Of a stretch of 64,000 nt of DNA, positions 54,351 through 64,000 are shown piece by piece. Made by a program: the position numbers and the translations under genes. Source of the stretch: an uncultured Bacteroidia bacterium (GTDB taxonomy: Bacteria > Bacteroidota > Bacteroidia > Bacteroidales > F082); NCBI GenBank assembly GCA_902799345.1, contig CADBZW010000012.1:29914-93913 (forward strand), in the 5' to 3' direction. The first letter of the stretch is position 1, and every line of letters starts with the position of its first letter. Below the pieces are notes generated by a model. It was not told where the DNA came from, did no database searches, and was given only the letters and a program-made list of their open reading frames with translations.

Positions 54351-55025
54351 ATGGCTTGGGACAACAAAGGAGAGAACAAGGACACCACCTTCAAGGAGCA
54401 GATGCTCGCCAAGGTGCGCAACGCCCTCATCGAGCGGCAGGAGGCCTTGTTTAAGGACATCGACAAGCGTACTGAGACATGGGTGCCCATCAAGGAGGAG
54501 GACGGCACCGCCATCACCTTCGTGCAGAACTTCAAGGAACACGGCGGCGTCTTTGTCTATCTCGAGAGCGAAGCCGAGTTTGCCGAGTGCATCAAGCAGC
54601 TGGCCCCCGAAAACGGCTGGGAACCGCTGTGGTGCACCAGCCCCGAGATGCAGCACCTGCTCGGCCGCTATGGCATTCCTTACACCGATAAAAAAGAACG
54701 TGAGCCCAAGCAGAAGCTCGTCAGCCTGACGGGTTGCGAGTGCCTGGTGGCACAGACGGGTAGCATCGTCCTCTCCGACATGCTGACGTTGACGCGTGAG
54801 GCTTATGCCTTGCCCGACGTCCTGCTGGTGTATGCCACCACCGAGCAAATCGTCCCCGGCATGCGCACCGCCTTCCAGACCGTGAAGCGGAAATACGCCA
54901 AAAACAAGCCCTCTCAGATGACCATCATCACTGGACCGAGCCGCACCTCCGACATCGAGCAGACGCTCGTCATCGGCGCCAGCGGCATCCGCCAGGTGGC
55001 GGTGTTTTTGGTGGATGAGGAATGA
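54351..55025 (+). CDS. LUD-domain (LutC/YkgG-like) protein
   Basis: The 224-residue protein matches the LUD fold: an N-terminal helix, VFVYLESEAEFAEC, the CECLVAQTGSIVLSD motif near 125, and ITGPSRTSDIEQTLVIGASGIRQVAVFLVDE at the C-terminus. In other bacteria LutC works with LutA and LutB in lactate oxidation. No lutA/lutB is in the window, and the gene starts 4 bases after ftsH, an association seen in Bacteroidota. Its function there is unknown. Confidence 0.88.
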   Translation: MAWDNKGENKDTTFKEQMLAKVRNALIERQEALFKDIDKRTETWVPIKEEDGTAITFVQNFKEHGGVFVYLESEAEFAECIKQLAPENGWEPLWCTSPEMQHLLGRYGIPYTDKKEREPKQKLVSLTGCECLVAQTGSIVLSDMLTLTREAYALPDVLLVYATTEQIVPGMRTAFQTVKRKYAKNKPSQMTIITGPSRTSDIEQTLVIGASGIRQVAVFLVDEE

Positions 55026-55026
55026 A

Positions 55027-55062
55027 AAAAAGAAGGGCTGCCGTGGCAGCCCTTCTTTCTTA
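55027..55062. terminator. Bidirectional terminator between the LUD and MoxR genes
   Basis: AAAGAAGGGCTGCC and GGCAGCCCTTCTTT pair around GT. A- and T-rich flanks on both sides serve both convergent operons. Confidence 0.88.
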
Positions 55063-56025
55063 TTTCAATGTATCAATAATTTGTTCAATGGAAACGCCTT
55101 CGGCCTCAGCCGTGTAGTTCCTGATGATGCGGTGGCGCAAAATCGGGATGGCGACGCGCTGCACGTCTTCGATGTCGGGCGAGTATTTGCCTGTGAGTAG
55201 GGCGTTGGCCTTGGCACCGACGATGAGGTATTGCGAGGCACGCGGACCGGCACCCCAGCTGAGGTAACGGTTGGCCCAGTCGTGGGCTTTCTCCGTATGC
55301 GGACGGGTCTTGGCGACTAGGTTCACCGCATATTCGTAGACGTTGTCGGGCACGGGCACGCGGCGCACGAGCTGCTGGAAATACAAGATCTCCTCGGGTG
55401 ACAACACCGCGTTCACTTCGGCGACATGGCCCACGGTGGTGTTCTTCACGATGTCGATCTCCTCATCGTAGGAGGGGTAGTCGAGCATGAGGTTGAACAT
55501 GAAACGGTCGAGCTGTGCCTCGGGCAGGGGATAGGTGCCTTCCTGCTCGATGGGGTTCTGCGTGGCCAGCACGAAGAACGGCTCCTGCAGCTTATAGGTC
55601 TTGCCCGACACGGTGATGCTCTTCTCCTGCATGGCTTCGAGCAGGGCGGCCTGCGTCTTGGGCGGGGTACGGTTGATTTCGTCGGCCAGGACGATGTTGG
55701 CGAAGACGGGGCCTTTGATGAACTTGAACTGTCGCGTCTCGTCCAGGATCTCGGTACCGACGATGTCGGAAGGCATCAGGTCGGGGGTGAACTGGATGCG
55801 GCTGAAGCTCAAGCCCAAGGCCTTTCCGATAGTGTTGACCAACAAGGTCTTGGCCAAGCCCGGCACGCCCACGAGCAGCACATGGCCTTGGCAGAAGATG
55901 GACAGGATGGTGTCGTGGATGATGTCATGCTGTCCGACGATGACTTTTCCTATTTCCTTGCGGAGGGTATCATATTTCTCGACCAGTGCCTTGGCGCCGT
56001 CGACATCAGAAGCGTAGTTTGTCAT
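55060..56025 (-). CDS. MoxR-family AAA+ ATPase
   Basis: The 321 residues from ATG 56025 (4-base overlap with the upstream SurA gene, so preferred over 56037) show Walker A GVPGLAKT (53-60), Walker B IVLADEINR, the MoxR block QNPIEQEGTYPLPEAQLDRF and a C-terminal lid. MoxR ATPases act as chaperones for VWA-domain proteins and normally precede DUF58 and VWA genes. Here it is the last gene of its operon, and the next gene is convergent. The partner must be elsewhere in the genome. Confidence 0.93.
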   Translation of the reverse strand: MTNYASDVDGAKALVEKYDTLRKEIGKVIVGQHDIIHDTILSIFCQGHVLLVGVPGLAKTLLVNTIGKALGLSFSRIQFTPDLMPSDIVGTEILDETRQFKFIKGPVFANIVLADEINRTPPKTQAALLEAMQEKSITVSGKTYKLQEPFFVLATQNPIEQEGTYPLPEAQLDRFMFNLMLDYPSYDEEIDIVKNTTVGHVAEVNAVLSPEEILYFQQLVRRVPVPDNVYEYAVNLVAKTRPHTEKAHDWANRYLSWGAGPRASQYLIVGAKANALLTGKYSPDIEDVQRVAIPILRHRIIRNYTAEAEGVSIEQIIDTLK

Positions 56026-57401
56026 TGAAAATTCCAATCGTAATAAAAATCACTGTTTTTGTAGGCATCGTCAAGGCGTATGTAAGCCTTGGCGGCTTTG
56101 TTGCTCACCCATTTGCCAATGGCTTCTTGACGTTTTTGCCCTATGGCCCAGTTTTGGATGAGGGTGTAGTCGTCCTTCAAGTTGGCCTGATGGACTTCGG
56201 TCTTGCGTTTCACCATGATGAGGCGAAAAGCGTCGTTGTTCTCGTTCGTGGTCATGGGCAAGGGGTCGCTGACTTCACCCACTTCGAGGCGGCTGACGAC
56301 GAAAGCCAGGTTCTTGTATTCGGGATACTCTGCTTCTAATTGCTGCATGTCCTTTAGGCTGAGCCAGTTGCCTCCCGTTCCGGCGTTGGTGAGGTAGCCA
56401 CCGTTGTTTTTCGAGTCGTCGTCGCTGAATTTCTTGCAGGCTTCCTCAAAGGTCATGTCGCCGTTGCGTATCAGTTGGGCCACCGAGTCGAGTTGGTTTT
56501 GGGCTTTCTCGAGGGCTTCTACGGGCACCTTGGCGGTGAGCAGGATATGACGGCAGTTGACGGTCTCGCCGCGGCGTTCAATCAGTTGGATGATATGAAA
56601 GCCGAACTGCGTCTCCACCACGTCTGAGATCTCACCGTCGTGGAGGTTGAAGGCCACGTTTTCAAACTCTGTGGCATACACGCCCTTGCCGGCGAAGCCG
56701 AGCTCGCCACCTTGACGCGCCGAGCCAGGGTCTTCGGAGTAAAGCACCGCCATGGTGGAGAAGCTGCTCTCTCCTTCGAGGATGCGCTTGCGGATTTGGT
56801 ACAGGCGGTCTTTCACCTGTAGCTTCTCGTCGATGCTGACGGGGGGACGCTTCACGATTTGCACGATCTCGTATTCGGGCTGTATCATCGGCAGGCTGTC
56901 GTTCGGGATGTTGTTGAAGAAGTCTTTCACCTCCTTCGGCGTCACCACCACGTTTTGCATGATTTTGGCCTGCACCTGCTCTTGCAGCATCTGGTCTTTC
57001 ACGGCCTGACGCACCTCTTCCTTAATCTCCGACATGCTCTTGCCGAACTGCTCTTCCAGCTTCTCCTGTGAGCCGAGACGGGTGACGAAGTAGCGAATGC
57101 GCTGGTCCATCTGCGCTTCCACCTGGTCGTCGGTGACGGTGATACTATCCATCTCAGCCTGGTTAAGCATGAGCTTCTGGAGGAGAAGGTCTTCCAAGAT
57201 GCGGGCGCGCACTTCCTTTCCCGTGCCGTCTGTCAAACCTTGCATACGGTATTGTATGTATTGGTTTTCGATATCGGATTGCAGGATGATGTTCTTTCCG
57301 ACTACGGCCACCACCTTGTCAATGACCTGGGGCTGACGGTTTTGTGCCATCATCGGCAAAGCCAGTAGCATGAGTGCTATGATTATCCAGTGTTTTTTCA
57401 T
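56022..57401 (-). CDS. surA: SurA-like periplasmic chaperone with two parvulin domains
   Basis: The 459-residue precursor has a signal peptide ending MMAQ (about 19) and a SurA N-terminal domain (VIDKVVAVVGKNIILQSDIE onwards, about 25-165). Two parvulin-type PPIase domains follow (about 172-275, ending FGFHIIQL, and about 279-380, beginning CRHILLTA), with a C-terminal helix. It aids folding of outer-membrane proteins in the periplasm. Third of three folding factors in this operon; overlaps the MoxR gene by 4 bases. Confidence 0.92.
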   Translation of the reverse strand: MKKHWIIIALMLLALPMMAQNRQPQVIDKVVAVVGKNIILQSDIENQYIQYRMQGLTDGTGKEVRARILEDLLLQKLMLNQAEMDSITVTDDQVEAQMDQRIRYFVTRLGSQEKLEEQFGKSMSEIKEEVRQAVKDQMLQEQVQAKIMQNVVVTPKEVKDFFNNIPNDSLPMIQPEYEIVQIVKRPPVSIDEKLQVKDRLYQIRKRILEGESSFSTMAVLYSEDPGSARQGGELGFAGKGVYATEFENVAFNLHDGEISDVVETQFGFHIIQLIERRGETVNCRHILLTAKVPVEALEKAQNQLDSVAQLIRNGDMTFEEACKKFSDDDSKNNGGYLTNAGTGGNWLSLKDMQQLEAEYPEYKNLAFVVSRLEVGEVSDPLPMTTNENNDAFRLIMVKRKTEVHQANLKDDYTLIQNWAIGQKRQEAIGKWVSNKAAKAYIRLDDAYKNSDFYYDWNFQ

Positions 57402-57417
57402 TATGTGTTAGTTGTTT

Positions 57418-58299
57418 TTAATCTGCATTATACAAAGTAGGCGAACCCACGTAGACTTCAAAGGCGCGGTCGCGCTTAGCTTTCTCGTAGACCGACGCCT
57501 GCATCTTGTCAAGCAGGGCCTTCTTGCGTTGGGCAAGAATGACGCTCTTGATGTTGGTGCGTACCATGTCCAAGGGCGAGATGCTTTCTTCCAACAGGTA
57601 TTCCACAAAACGCACCATATAGGTGTATTCGTTCATGTCGAAGCAGACGAACTTGTTCTTTTTCAAGAAGCTCTCTGCGTTGAAGATTTCAATCGGGATG
57701 ATGTTCGTCAGCTCGTCGAGTCGCATCCATTGGTCCACGTCCAAGTGGCTTTTCACGGCGTAATACGACGCTAAGACGTCGATGTTTTGCAGCAGCAAGG
57801 TGTCGGGGTCGCTCATGAGTTTCCTGAACATTTCTTCTTGCTTGTTGCCCTCGTCGAGGATGACGTAGGCCACCCTCACCATGGTGTTGCGCAGCTGGAA
57901 GTCTTCCTTGTTCTGCTCGTAATACTCGGCGATTTCGTCTTCAGTGACAATAGTGTCAAGTTTTTGGTTGATGAGTTGGCTTTCGTAGGCGTAGATGACC
58001 AACGAGTTACGGTATTCGTCCATCTGCTTCTTGAGGTCCAGCTCTTCCATGTTGAGGTTGTTCTCGGCCTGATGGATGAGCACCTGTCTTCTGACCCATG
58101 AGTCGATGAAGGTGCTGACCCGCTGTATGCTGTCCATGATAGTGGCGCCTTCGGGCACGATGCCTATGAGGTCCGACTCATAGAGGTATTTGCCATAGCA
58201 CTCGGCCACCACCACTTCCTTCGAGCTCTTCTGGAAGTAGTCGCAACCCGCCATTAGCAGGAGGAAAGTGATACCGATAAGCGCGCCTATCTTCTTCAT
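57418..58299 (-). CDS. SurA_N-type lipoprotein, putative peptidyl-prolyl isomerase relative
   Basis: The 293-residue precursor has a lipobox (LLMAGC, Cys19). A helical region follows with the SurA/PpiC phrases YESDLIGIVPEG, FIDSWVRRQVLIHQAENNL and TEDEIAEYYEQNKEDFQLRNTMVRV. After that point the sequence does not show a clear parvulin active site (no GYHII-like segment). It may be a chaperone-only lipoprotein. It overlaps the PpiC gene by 4 bases and precedes surA by 16. Confidence 0.75.
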   Translation of the reverse strand: MKKIGALIGITFLLLMAGCDYFQKSSKEVVVAECYGKYLYESDLIGIVPEGATIMDSIQRVSTFIDSWVRRQVLIHQAENNLNMEELDLKKQMDEYRNSLVIYAYESQLINQKLDTIVTEDEIAEYYEQNKEDFQLRNTMVRVAYVILDEGNKQEEMFRKLMSDPDTLLLQNIDVLASYYAVKSHLDVDQWMRLDELTNIIPIEIFNAESFLKKNKFVCFDMNEYTYMVRFVEYLLEESISPLDMVRTNIKSVILAQRKKALLDKMQASVYEKAKRDRAFEVYVGSPTLYNAD

Positions 58300-60317
58300 T
58301 GATAGAGTTTTCTGACTTTATCCAGCACTTTCTCGTTGATCTTCACGGGATAGCGTTCCTTCAGCGACTTCACCCACTTTTGTTCCAGCTCCACCTGGTA
58401 GTCGGAGGTGACGAGGCCACGGGCTTCTTTGAGGGTCTTCTCTTCGGGTCCGCGTAGCTCTCTGATGCAGACGATAGTGGTCGACTGGTCGACGGTGGAG
58501 GGGATTTCGTTTCTCACGCCCACCTTCCATTCGGTTTGGTCGACATATTGGTTGTCGCCTCTCTGGTAGAAGCCCTTGCGCACGAAGGCATAATTGATGG
58601 AGTCGCGTAAGATGGCACCTCTCAGGCTGTCGAGTTCGATGCCGCTGTCGAGCAAGGCTTTCACCTTGGGAAGTGCTTCGGCACGCGTCACAGTGATGAC
58701 GGTGGCATAGACGCGGTCGTCCCACATGTATTTGGAGGCGTTGCGCTCATGGAACTCCTGCAGTCCTGTGGTGTCTTTCACGGCTTTGTTCCACACCTCA
58801 CGGTCCATGAGGTCGAAGAGCAGGATGCCGTCGCGGTATTCCTGCACCAAGGCCTTGAACTCGGGATATTTATCTTCGAGGTGGGCGTCGCCATATTCCA
58901 TCACGGTTTCGTTGCTGAAGTTTTCATACAGCTGATAGGCGTAGGTGGCAGGGGAGACGTAGCGTTGCGGTCCCATGTGCGCTTTGATGTAGTCCACGAA
59001 GTCGCTCACTTTGGCTTGCTTGTCGCCGATGCTGAACAGCGTGGCATTCATATCAAGCTTTTCGGCAGGCTTATACATGCCGCGGATGAGGCTGCTGTCG
59101 ACGCTAGCCATGAAGGTCTCCAGGTTCTTGTCGTTCTGCTTGAACTTGTATTCGTTCTTCACCTGCTTGATGACGAGCTCTTCCGACTTCTTGGAACGCA
59201 TGTCCTTTTCGATACGTTCGGTCAAGGCCTTCTTTTCCTTTTCGAAGGTGCCTACACCCGAATAGTCGATGAGTTTGATGATATGGTAGCCATACATGGT
59301 GCGGACGGGCTTGGCGATTTGTCCCTTTTCCAGCGACTTGCAGGCTTCGATGAACTCGGGTACGATGCGGCTGACGGTGAAGGTGCTCAAGGTGCCGTCG
59401 CGTTGGACGGTGCCTTTGTCGTCGGAGTATTTCCTGACGAGCTCACCCCAGTTTTTGCCATCCTTATCCGTCAGTTCTTTGTAGATGTTGTCGGCTTTCA
59501 TCTTCATGGCAGCCTCGTCTTCTGCGTTGGCGTCGGAGGGCAGCTGCAGGAAGATGTGGGCGGCTTGAACGGCGCCTAAGGCGTCAGTGACGCTGTTCAC
59601 CTTGATGATATGGTAGCCGAAGTCGCTACGCACGGGCATGGAGATTTCGCCTTCCTTGGTGTTGTAGGCTCCCGTCTCGAAGGGATACACCATGTCGAAG
59701 ACAGAGAAATAGCCGAGGTCGCCGTGGTTGCCGGGACGTGCTGGGTTGTTCTCGGAGGCTTGCATGCCTTTAGCTGAGGGGTCGTCTGAATATTGGTCGG
59801 CGAGGGCACCAAAGTCGGCACCTTTGACCATCGCCTTCTTGCGGATCTCCATGGCTTTGTTGTAGGCCTTCAGCGTGTCCGAAGGCAAGGCGTTCTTGTC
59901 GCAGCGGACAAGGATGTGCGAGGCGCGGATGTCCTTCAGCTTGCGCTGATAGGCTTCCTCTAAAAGCTCCTCGGTAATATCGTCGCTGCTCATGAAGGGC
60001 TTGGCCAGCTGCTTGCGGTAGCCTGCCAGTTCCTTCTGGAACTTGGCGCTGGTATCGAGTTGCAGGCGCTCGGCTTCCATCACCTTCATGCGGAAGGTGG
60101 TGAACAGGTCGAGGTATTCGTCAACGGATTTCTTCTCGATGACGTCGCTCTTGAGGTTGTTCTTATAATATACGTCGCAAAATTCCTTCACGGTGACGTC
60201 TTGGTCGCCAATGGTCATCAACACCTGCTTGTCGAGTTTCGACTGTGCATTGGCAAAAAAGGCTGGCATGACAAATGCTGCCAACAAAAACATTTTCAAA
60301 AAGTTACGTTTTTTCAT
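58296..60317 (-). CDS. Parvulin-type peptidyl-prolyl isomerase, secreted
   Basis: The 673 residues from ATG 60317 (MKKRNFLKMF) are preferred over the ATG at 60365 because a signal peptide (ending FFANAQ, about 25) then sits at the N-terminus. A SurA-like helical part is followed by two parvulin repeats: IRASHILVRCDKNAL to FGYHIIKV (about 115-235) and VQAAHIFLQLPSD to YGYHIIKLI (about 245-345). A long C-terminal helical/beta region has YMWDDRVYATVITVTRAEA. It acts on envelope proteins; substrates are unknown. Confidence 0.88.
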   Translation of the reverse strand: MKKRNFLKMFLLAAFVMPAFFANAQSKLDKQVLMTIGDQDVTVKEFCDVYYKNNLKSDVIEKKSVDEYLDLFTTFRMKVMEAERLQLDTSAKFQKELAGYRKQLAKPFMSSDDITEELLEEAYQRKLKDIRASHILVRCDKNALPSDTLKAYNKAMEIRKKAMVKGADFGALADQYSDDPSAKGMQASENNPARPGNHGDLGYFSVFDMVYPFETGAYNTKEGEISMPVRSDFGYHIIKVNSVTDALGAVQAAHIFLQLPSDANAEDEAAMKMKADNIYKELTDKDGKNWGELVRKYSDDKGTVQRDGTLSTFTVSRIVPEFIEACKSLEKGQIAKPVRTMYGYHIIKLIDYSGVGTFEKEKKALTERIEKDMRSKKSEELVIKQVKNEYKFKQNDKNLETFMASVDSSLIRGMYKPAEKLDMNATLFSIGDKQAKVSDFVDYIKAHMGPQRYVSPATYAYQLYENFSNETVMEYGDAHLEDKYPEFKALVQEYRDGILLFDLMDREVWNKAVKDTTGLQEFHERNASKYMWDDRVYATVITVTRAEALPKVKALLDSGIELDSLRGAILRDSINYAFVRKGFYQRGDNQYVDQTEWKVGVRNEIPSTVDQSTTIVCIRELRGPEEKTLKEARGLVTSDYQVELEQKWVKSLKERYPVKINEKVLDKVRKLYQ

Positions 60318-60368
60318 TGCTGATATTCGTTGTTTTCTTACTGTTTCTTTAACGAGAAATGACACGAT

Positions 60369-60776
60369 TTATTTCAGCCCGCCTTCCACTTCCAGACCTT
60401 CGGTGAGCACGTGGATGTCGTCAACTTGGATGGCATCGAAGACGGTCTTCACCTGCTCGATGGAGCCGAGGTGGAGCATCAGTTGCCGGTCGGGACGCTT
60501 CTCAATCAGGCCTTCCGGGAGCTTGTTGTGGAGCAGGCTGAGGACAGTATTCATCAAAGTGTCGGTGCCCATGCCGGCGTCCAGCTTGACGAGTAGGTCA
60601 CTGCCCACGATCTCGAGGATGGTGAGGTCGGCGGAGATGTCTTTCTTGATGATGCCTAAGTTGAGGGGATAGGTCACCTTCACGGTCTTGTCGTCGACGA
60701 AGGCGAACCCGATGTTTTGTTCGGTCTTTTCTTTTAGTATGTTTTGTAGCTCAGGGAATGATATGGATGCTTTCAT
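60369..60776 (-). CDS. Small conserved-looking protein of unknown function
   Basis: 135 residues, soluble, alpha/beta, with no signal peptide and no cysteine or obvious catalytic motif. Alternating strands and helices (VKVTYPLNLGIIKKDISADL, LLVKLDAGMGTDTLMNTVLS) suggest one compact domain. It lies 3 bases after guaB and 51 before the PpiC gene in the same operon, so it is expressed with them. I do not recognise the family. Confidence 0.75.
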   Translation of the reverse strand: MKASISFPELQNILKEKTEQNIGFAFVDDKTVKVTYPLNLGIIKKDISADLTILEIVGSDLLVKLDAGMGTDTLMNTVLSLLHNKLPEGLIEKRPDRQLMLHLGSIEQVKTVFDAIQVDDIHVLTEGLEVEGGLK

Positions 60777-60779
60777 GGG

Positions 60780-62264
<1,485 letters not shown>

Positions 62265-62276
62265 TTAATTAATCTG

Positions 62277-62284
62277 CAAAGATA
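62277..62284 (-). promoter_or_regulatory. -7 element of the guaB operon
   Basis: Minus strand TATCTTTG, 24 bases before the ATG at 62252. Confidence 0.55.
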
Positions 62285-62344
62285 CGAAAAATTTCAATAG
62301 GGTAGGAGAAGTAAGGCTAAAAAATGGCAAAAGTCCTCCGAAAC

Positions 62345-62376
62345 TTGGAGTTTGATGCGTTTTATGCTTACTTTTG
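62345..62376 (+). promoter_or_regulatory. Promoter of the gene at 62382
   Basis: TTG (62345-62347), 21-base spacer and TACTTTTG (62369-62376). The ATG at 62382 is 5 bases past the -7 box, so the transcript should be leaderless or nearly so. Confidence 0.55.
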
Positions 62377-62381
62377 CACCC

Positions 62382-63671
62382 ATGAACGGAAAGGACGAAA
62401 TACGCAAAAGGAGACTGTATTATGAAGGGCTGAAGCAGGCCATTGCGACGCCCGTCAAAAACGAGAGCATCAGTGTCGTGGACGAACTCATCCAGGATGA
62501 CGAAGTCGAACAAGACTTCAAGGATACATTGCGATTTTGGAAAGAGGTGAACGGACCTTTGGATAGTGCCATCACCTTCATCCACAACAACCGTTTCCTC
62601 GTCGAAGAGAAGGAATACATCATCAAAGAGGACTCTGATGCCGTCTTCATGAAGCCCGAGGAGATTTTCAATGTCTTGAAGAACCTGCTCGGTTCCACGG
62701 TCATGGAGTTTCTTTCCGTGCTCGAAATACCCTCGACCGAAAAGACCAAACTTCTTGACTATGTGGAGCATGGCGACAAGGACGGCTTCGTTTCGATGCT
62801 GGAGCAAGCCCAATGCGACCTGACGCCTTTGGCCAAGCTGTGTTCCTGTTGTTGGGACGCCTTGTCGACGGGTGCCGAGATGGAGGGCGACGACTTCTCC
62901 TTTTATCTCGACAGCATCGCGGGCCATCAGCCTCAGGAGGGCGATGCCGACGACGGCAAAATAGTGGAGGCCGTGAAGCGATGGCAGCCCTCAGTCGAGG
63001 TGCTTGACGATGACGACAGCGACGAAGCCTTGCGGCGATATTTCTCCGACTACCGCCATTTCCTCGAAACCGACCTGGCCGTGCGCCTGCATTACTATTG
63101 GGATTGGTACGACGACTTCACGCTGAAGGAACGCAACCTCATCAACCCGATTCTCGACAACCCCATGGCCAAAGACTTGATTGACAGGATATGGGAAGAA
63201 TACGAAAACCCCAAGCCGCAGCCCTCTGAGCCTTTCGTCCTGCCCGTCGACTTCTTCGACTGGCAGCACAAGTCCAACGCGCCGAAAGAGTTTTTCTACA
63301 TGGACGACACCTTAAAGAAAAGAGGCGTGGATACTTTGGTGGCCCTCATCGACTGGCTTGCCGACAAGGGCTTTATCGCCGACGACAACGCTGTGAAGGC
63401 CTTGTTGGCTTACCGCCTGACAGGACGATGCCGTCCCGAAGGGGAGGAGCTGCCCGTGATAGAATGGCATGGCAAAAACGGCAAGTCGTACGAGCTGATT
63501 TACCTTGTGCGTTGCCTCTCCGACCGTGCCGACTACAAGAAGATGCGCCGATTCTTCACCGGCCCCGAGTGGGTGAAAGACCGCGACAGCAGTTATGCCA
63601 ACTCGGCGGATTCGGAGTTCAGGAAGCAGATGTCGGAGTATTATCCTGAGGTTTGTGAGTTCAAAAAGTGA
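62382..63671 (+). CDS. Acidic protein of unknown function
   Basis: The 429 residues from ATG 62382 are preferred over the in-frame ATG at 62352, which lies upstream of the -7 box. The chain is acidic, mostly helical and rich in Asp/Glu and aromatic residues (for example LHYYWDWYDDFTLKERNLI), with no signal peptide or membrane segment. Patches such as IHNNRFLVEEKEYIIK, and the C-terminal part (YELIYLVRCLSDRADYKKMR), are faintly reminiscent of RteC-like Bacteroidota proteins. The match is too weak to claim. It stands alone, with repeat-rich DNA beyond it. Confidence 0.75.
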   Translation: MNGKDEIRKRRLYYEGLKQAIATPVKNESISVVDELIQDDEVEQDFKDTLRFWKEVNGPLDSAITFIHNNRFLVEEKEYIIKEDSDAVFMKPEEIFNVLKNLLGSTVMEFLSVLEIPSTEKTKLLDYVEHGDKDGFVSMLEQAQCDLTPLAKLCSCCWDALSTGAEMEGDDFSFYLDSIAGHQPQEGDADDGKIVEAVKRWQPSVEVLDDDDSDEALRRYFSDYRHFLETDLAVRLHYYWDWYDDFTLKERNLINPILDNPMAKDLIDRIWEEYENPKPQPSEPFVLPVDFFDWQHKSNAPKEFFYMDDTLKKRGVDTLVALIDWLADKGFIADDNAVKALLAYRLTGRCRPEGEELPVIEWHGKNGKSYELIYLVRCLSDRADYKKMRRFFTGPEWVKDRDSSYANSADSEFRKQMSEYYPEVCEFKK

Positions 63672-63692
63672 TGAAAAAGTCAAACATTTTGC

Positions 63693-63737
63693 GATTTTTG
63701 ACATTTTCGGCAAAACAAAAAGTGAGATTTTTGACAT
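63693..63737 (+). repeat. Direct repeat GATTTTTGACATT
   Basis: The 13-base word occurs at 63693-63705 and 63725-63737, 32 bases apart, in AT-rich sequence after the last gene. Confidence 0.6.
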
Positions 63738-63795
63738 TAAGAGAGAAAACGGGGTGCAATACTTGCCGTTTTTCATGACCATGTTTTTGTAGTTT

Positions 63796-63883
63796 TACCC
63801 TAGTCTAACCCTTGGGTAACCCAAGACTAACCCAAGACTAAGCCAAGACTAAGCCTTGGGTATCCCTTGGGTAAGCCTAGGCG
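63796..63883. repeat. 11-bp-period array of CCCTTGGGT / CCCAAGACT units
   Basis: About eight units of 11 bases, each starting AA or similar, in two forms: AACCCTTGGGT and AACCCAAGACT. Their order is mirror-like, so the whole array is partly self-complementary. The period is close to one helical turn. From 63884 to the window end I see nothing else. Confidence 0.75.
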
Positions 63884-64000
63884 GATAGATGCACTCTTTA
63901 CTGTAATTTGCTGATTTTGGTTGTCACTTTCGTGTCCTACGACTGAATCAAGTTGACGGGTTAATAATTTAAGACTGTTATGAGTTGTCAGCCGCTTTTT

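Noticed and set aside
63683-63782. Remnant of a gene on the minus strand at the window end
   Set aside because: The short frame (MVMKNGKYCT) overlaps the end of the unknown gene and repeats. I see no recognisable family.

Overview
The window reads as a chromosomal segment of an uncultured member of the Bacteroidales (phylum Bacteroidota). The evidence is the repeated Bacteroidota-type promoter element TAnnTTTG upstream of genes, the near absence of Shine-Dalgarno sequences, and family content typical of the order: GT117/DUF2723 membrane protein, DUF6089 and DUF2490 barrels, paired OmpH/Skp proteins after bamA, a serine palmitoyltransferase-type enzyme, VTC plus DUF4956, and an alpha-2-macroglobulin/PBP1C pair. 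Most of the window is ordinary core genome with GC-rich coding sequence. I cannot assign a genus.

Layout. 1-2.5 kb: the end of a GSGD-repeat surface protein with a beta-barrel, convergent with an ECF sigma factor/anti-sigma pair. 2.6-6.7 kb: lgt and the large DUF2723 glycosyltransferase-like protein, facing each other across a shared terminator. 6.9-12 kb: tRNA-Gln, then rimP-nusA-infB. 12-14.6 kb: a transglutaminase lipoprotein. 14.6-18 kb: a small AT-rich accessory island with an AAA ATPase whose promoter lies in a 40-bp tandem array, a zinc-ribbon/TPR membrane protein and a parDE toxin-antitoxin pair. 18-23.3 kb: an orphan ATP-grasp enzyme coupled to purA (which carries an in-frame stop), a Fur regulator and a RelA/SpoT enzyme. 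23.4-29.5 kb: lepA, a CitMHS/NhaD-type transporter, dprA, rsgA and nadK. 29.5-35.2 kb: outer-membrane assembly (DUF6089, uppS, bamA, two OmpH). 35.3-39.5 kb: a VOC protein, an SDR, a serine palmitoyltransferase homologue and a MarR regulator, plausibly a sphingolipid locus. 39.5-43.3 kb: secreted proteins plus VTC, DUF4956 and DUF2490. 43.4-51.2 kb: alpha-2-macroglobulin and pbpC. 51.3-55 kb: kdsC-like phosphatase, rsfS, ftsH, LUD protein. 55-62.3 kb: a six-gene leftward operon from guaB through three SurA/PpiC-type periplasmic folding proteins to a MoxR ATPase. 62.4-63.7 kb: an unrecognised acidic protein.

The most unusual observations are: (1) purA interrupted by one in-frame TAA, although the frame stays open and conserved for another 66 codons and ends in a 4-base overlap with the next gene; (2) the 40-bp tandem array that forms the promoter of the AAA ATPase; (3) several distinct families of short intergenic repeats. 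These include two palindrome families with multiple copies, a 107-bp palindrome, GTAG-hairpins, TCAGC arrays, CAACAATTAAAC-type leaders and an 11-bp-period array. Several of them sit inside predicted mRNA leaders, and one has been absorbed into the 3' end of a coding sequence.
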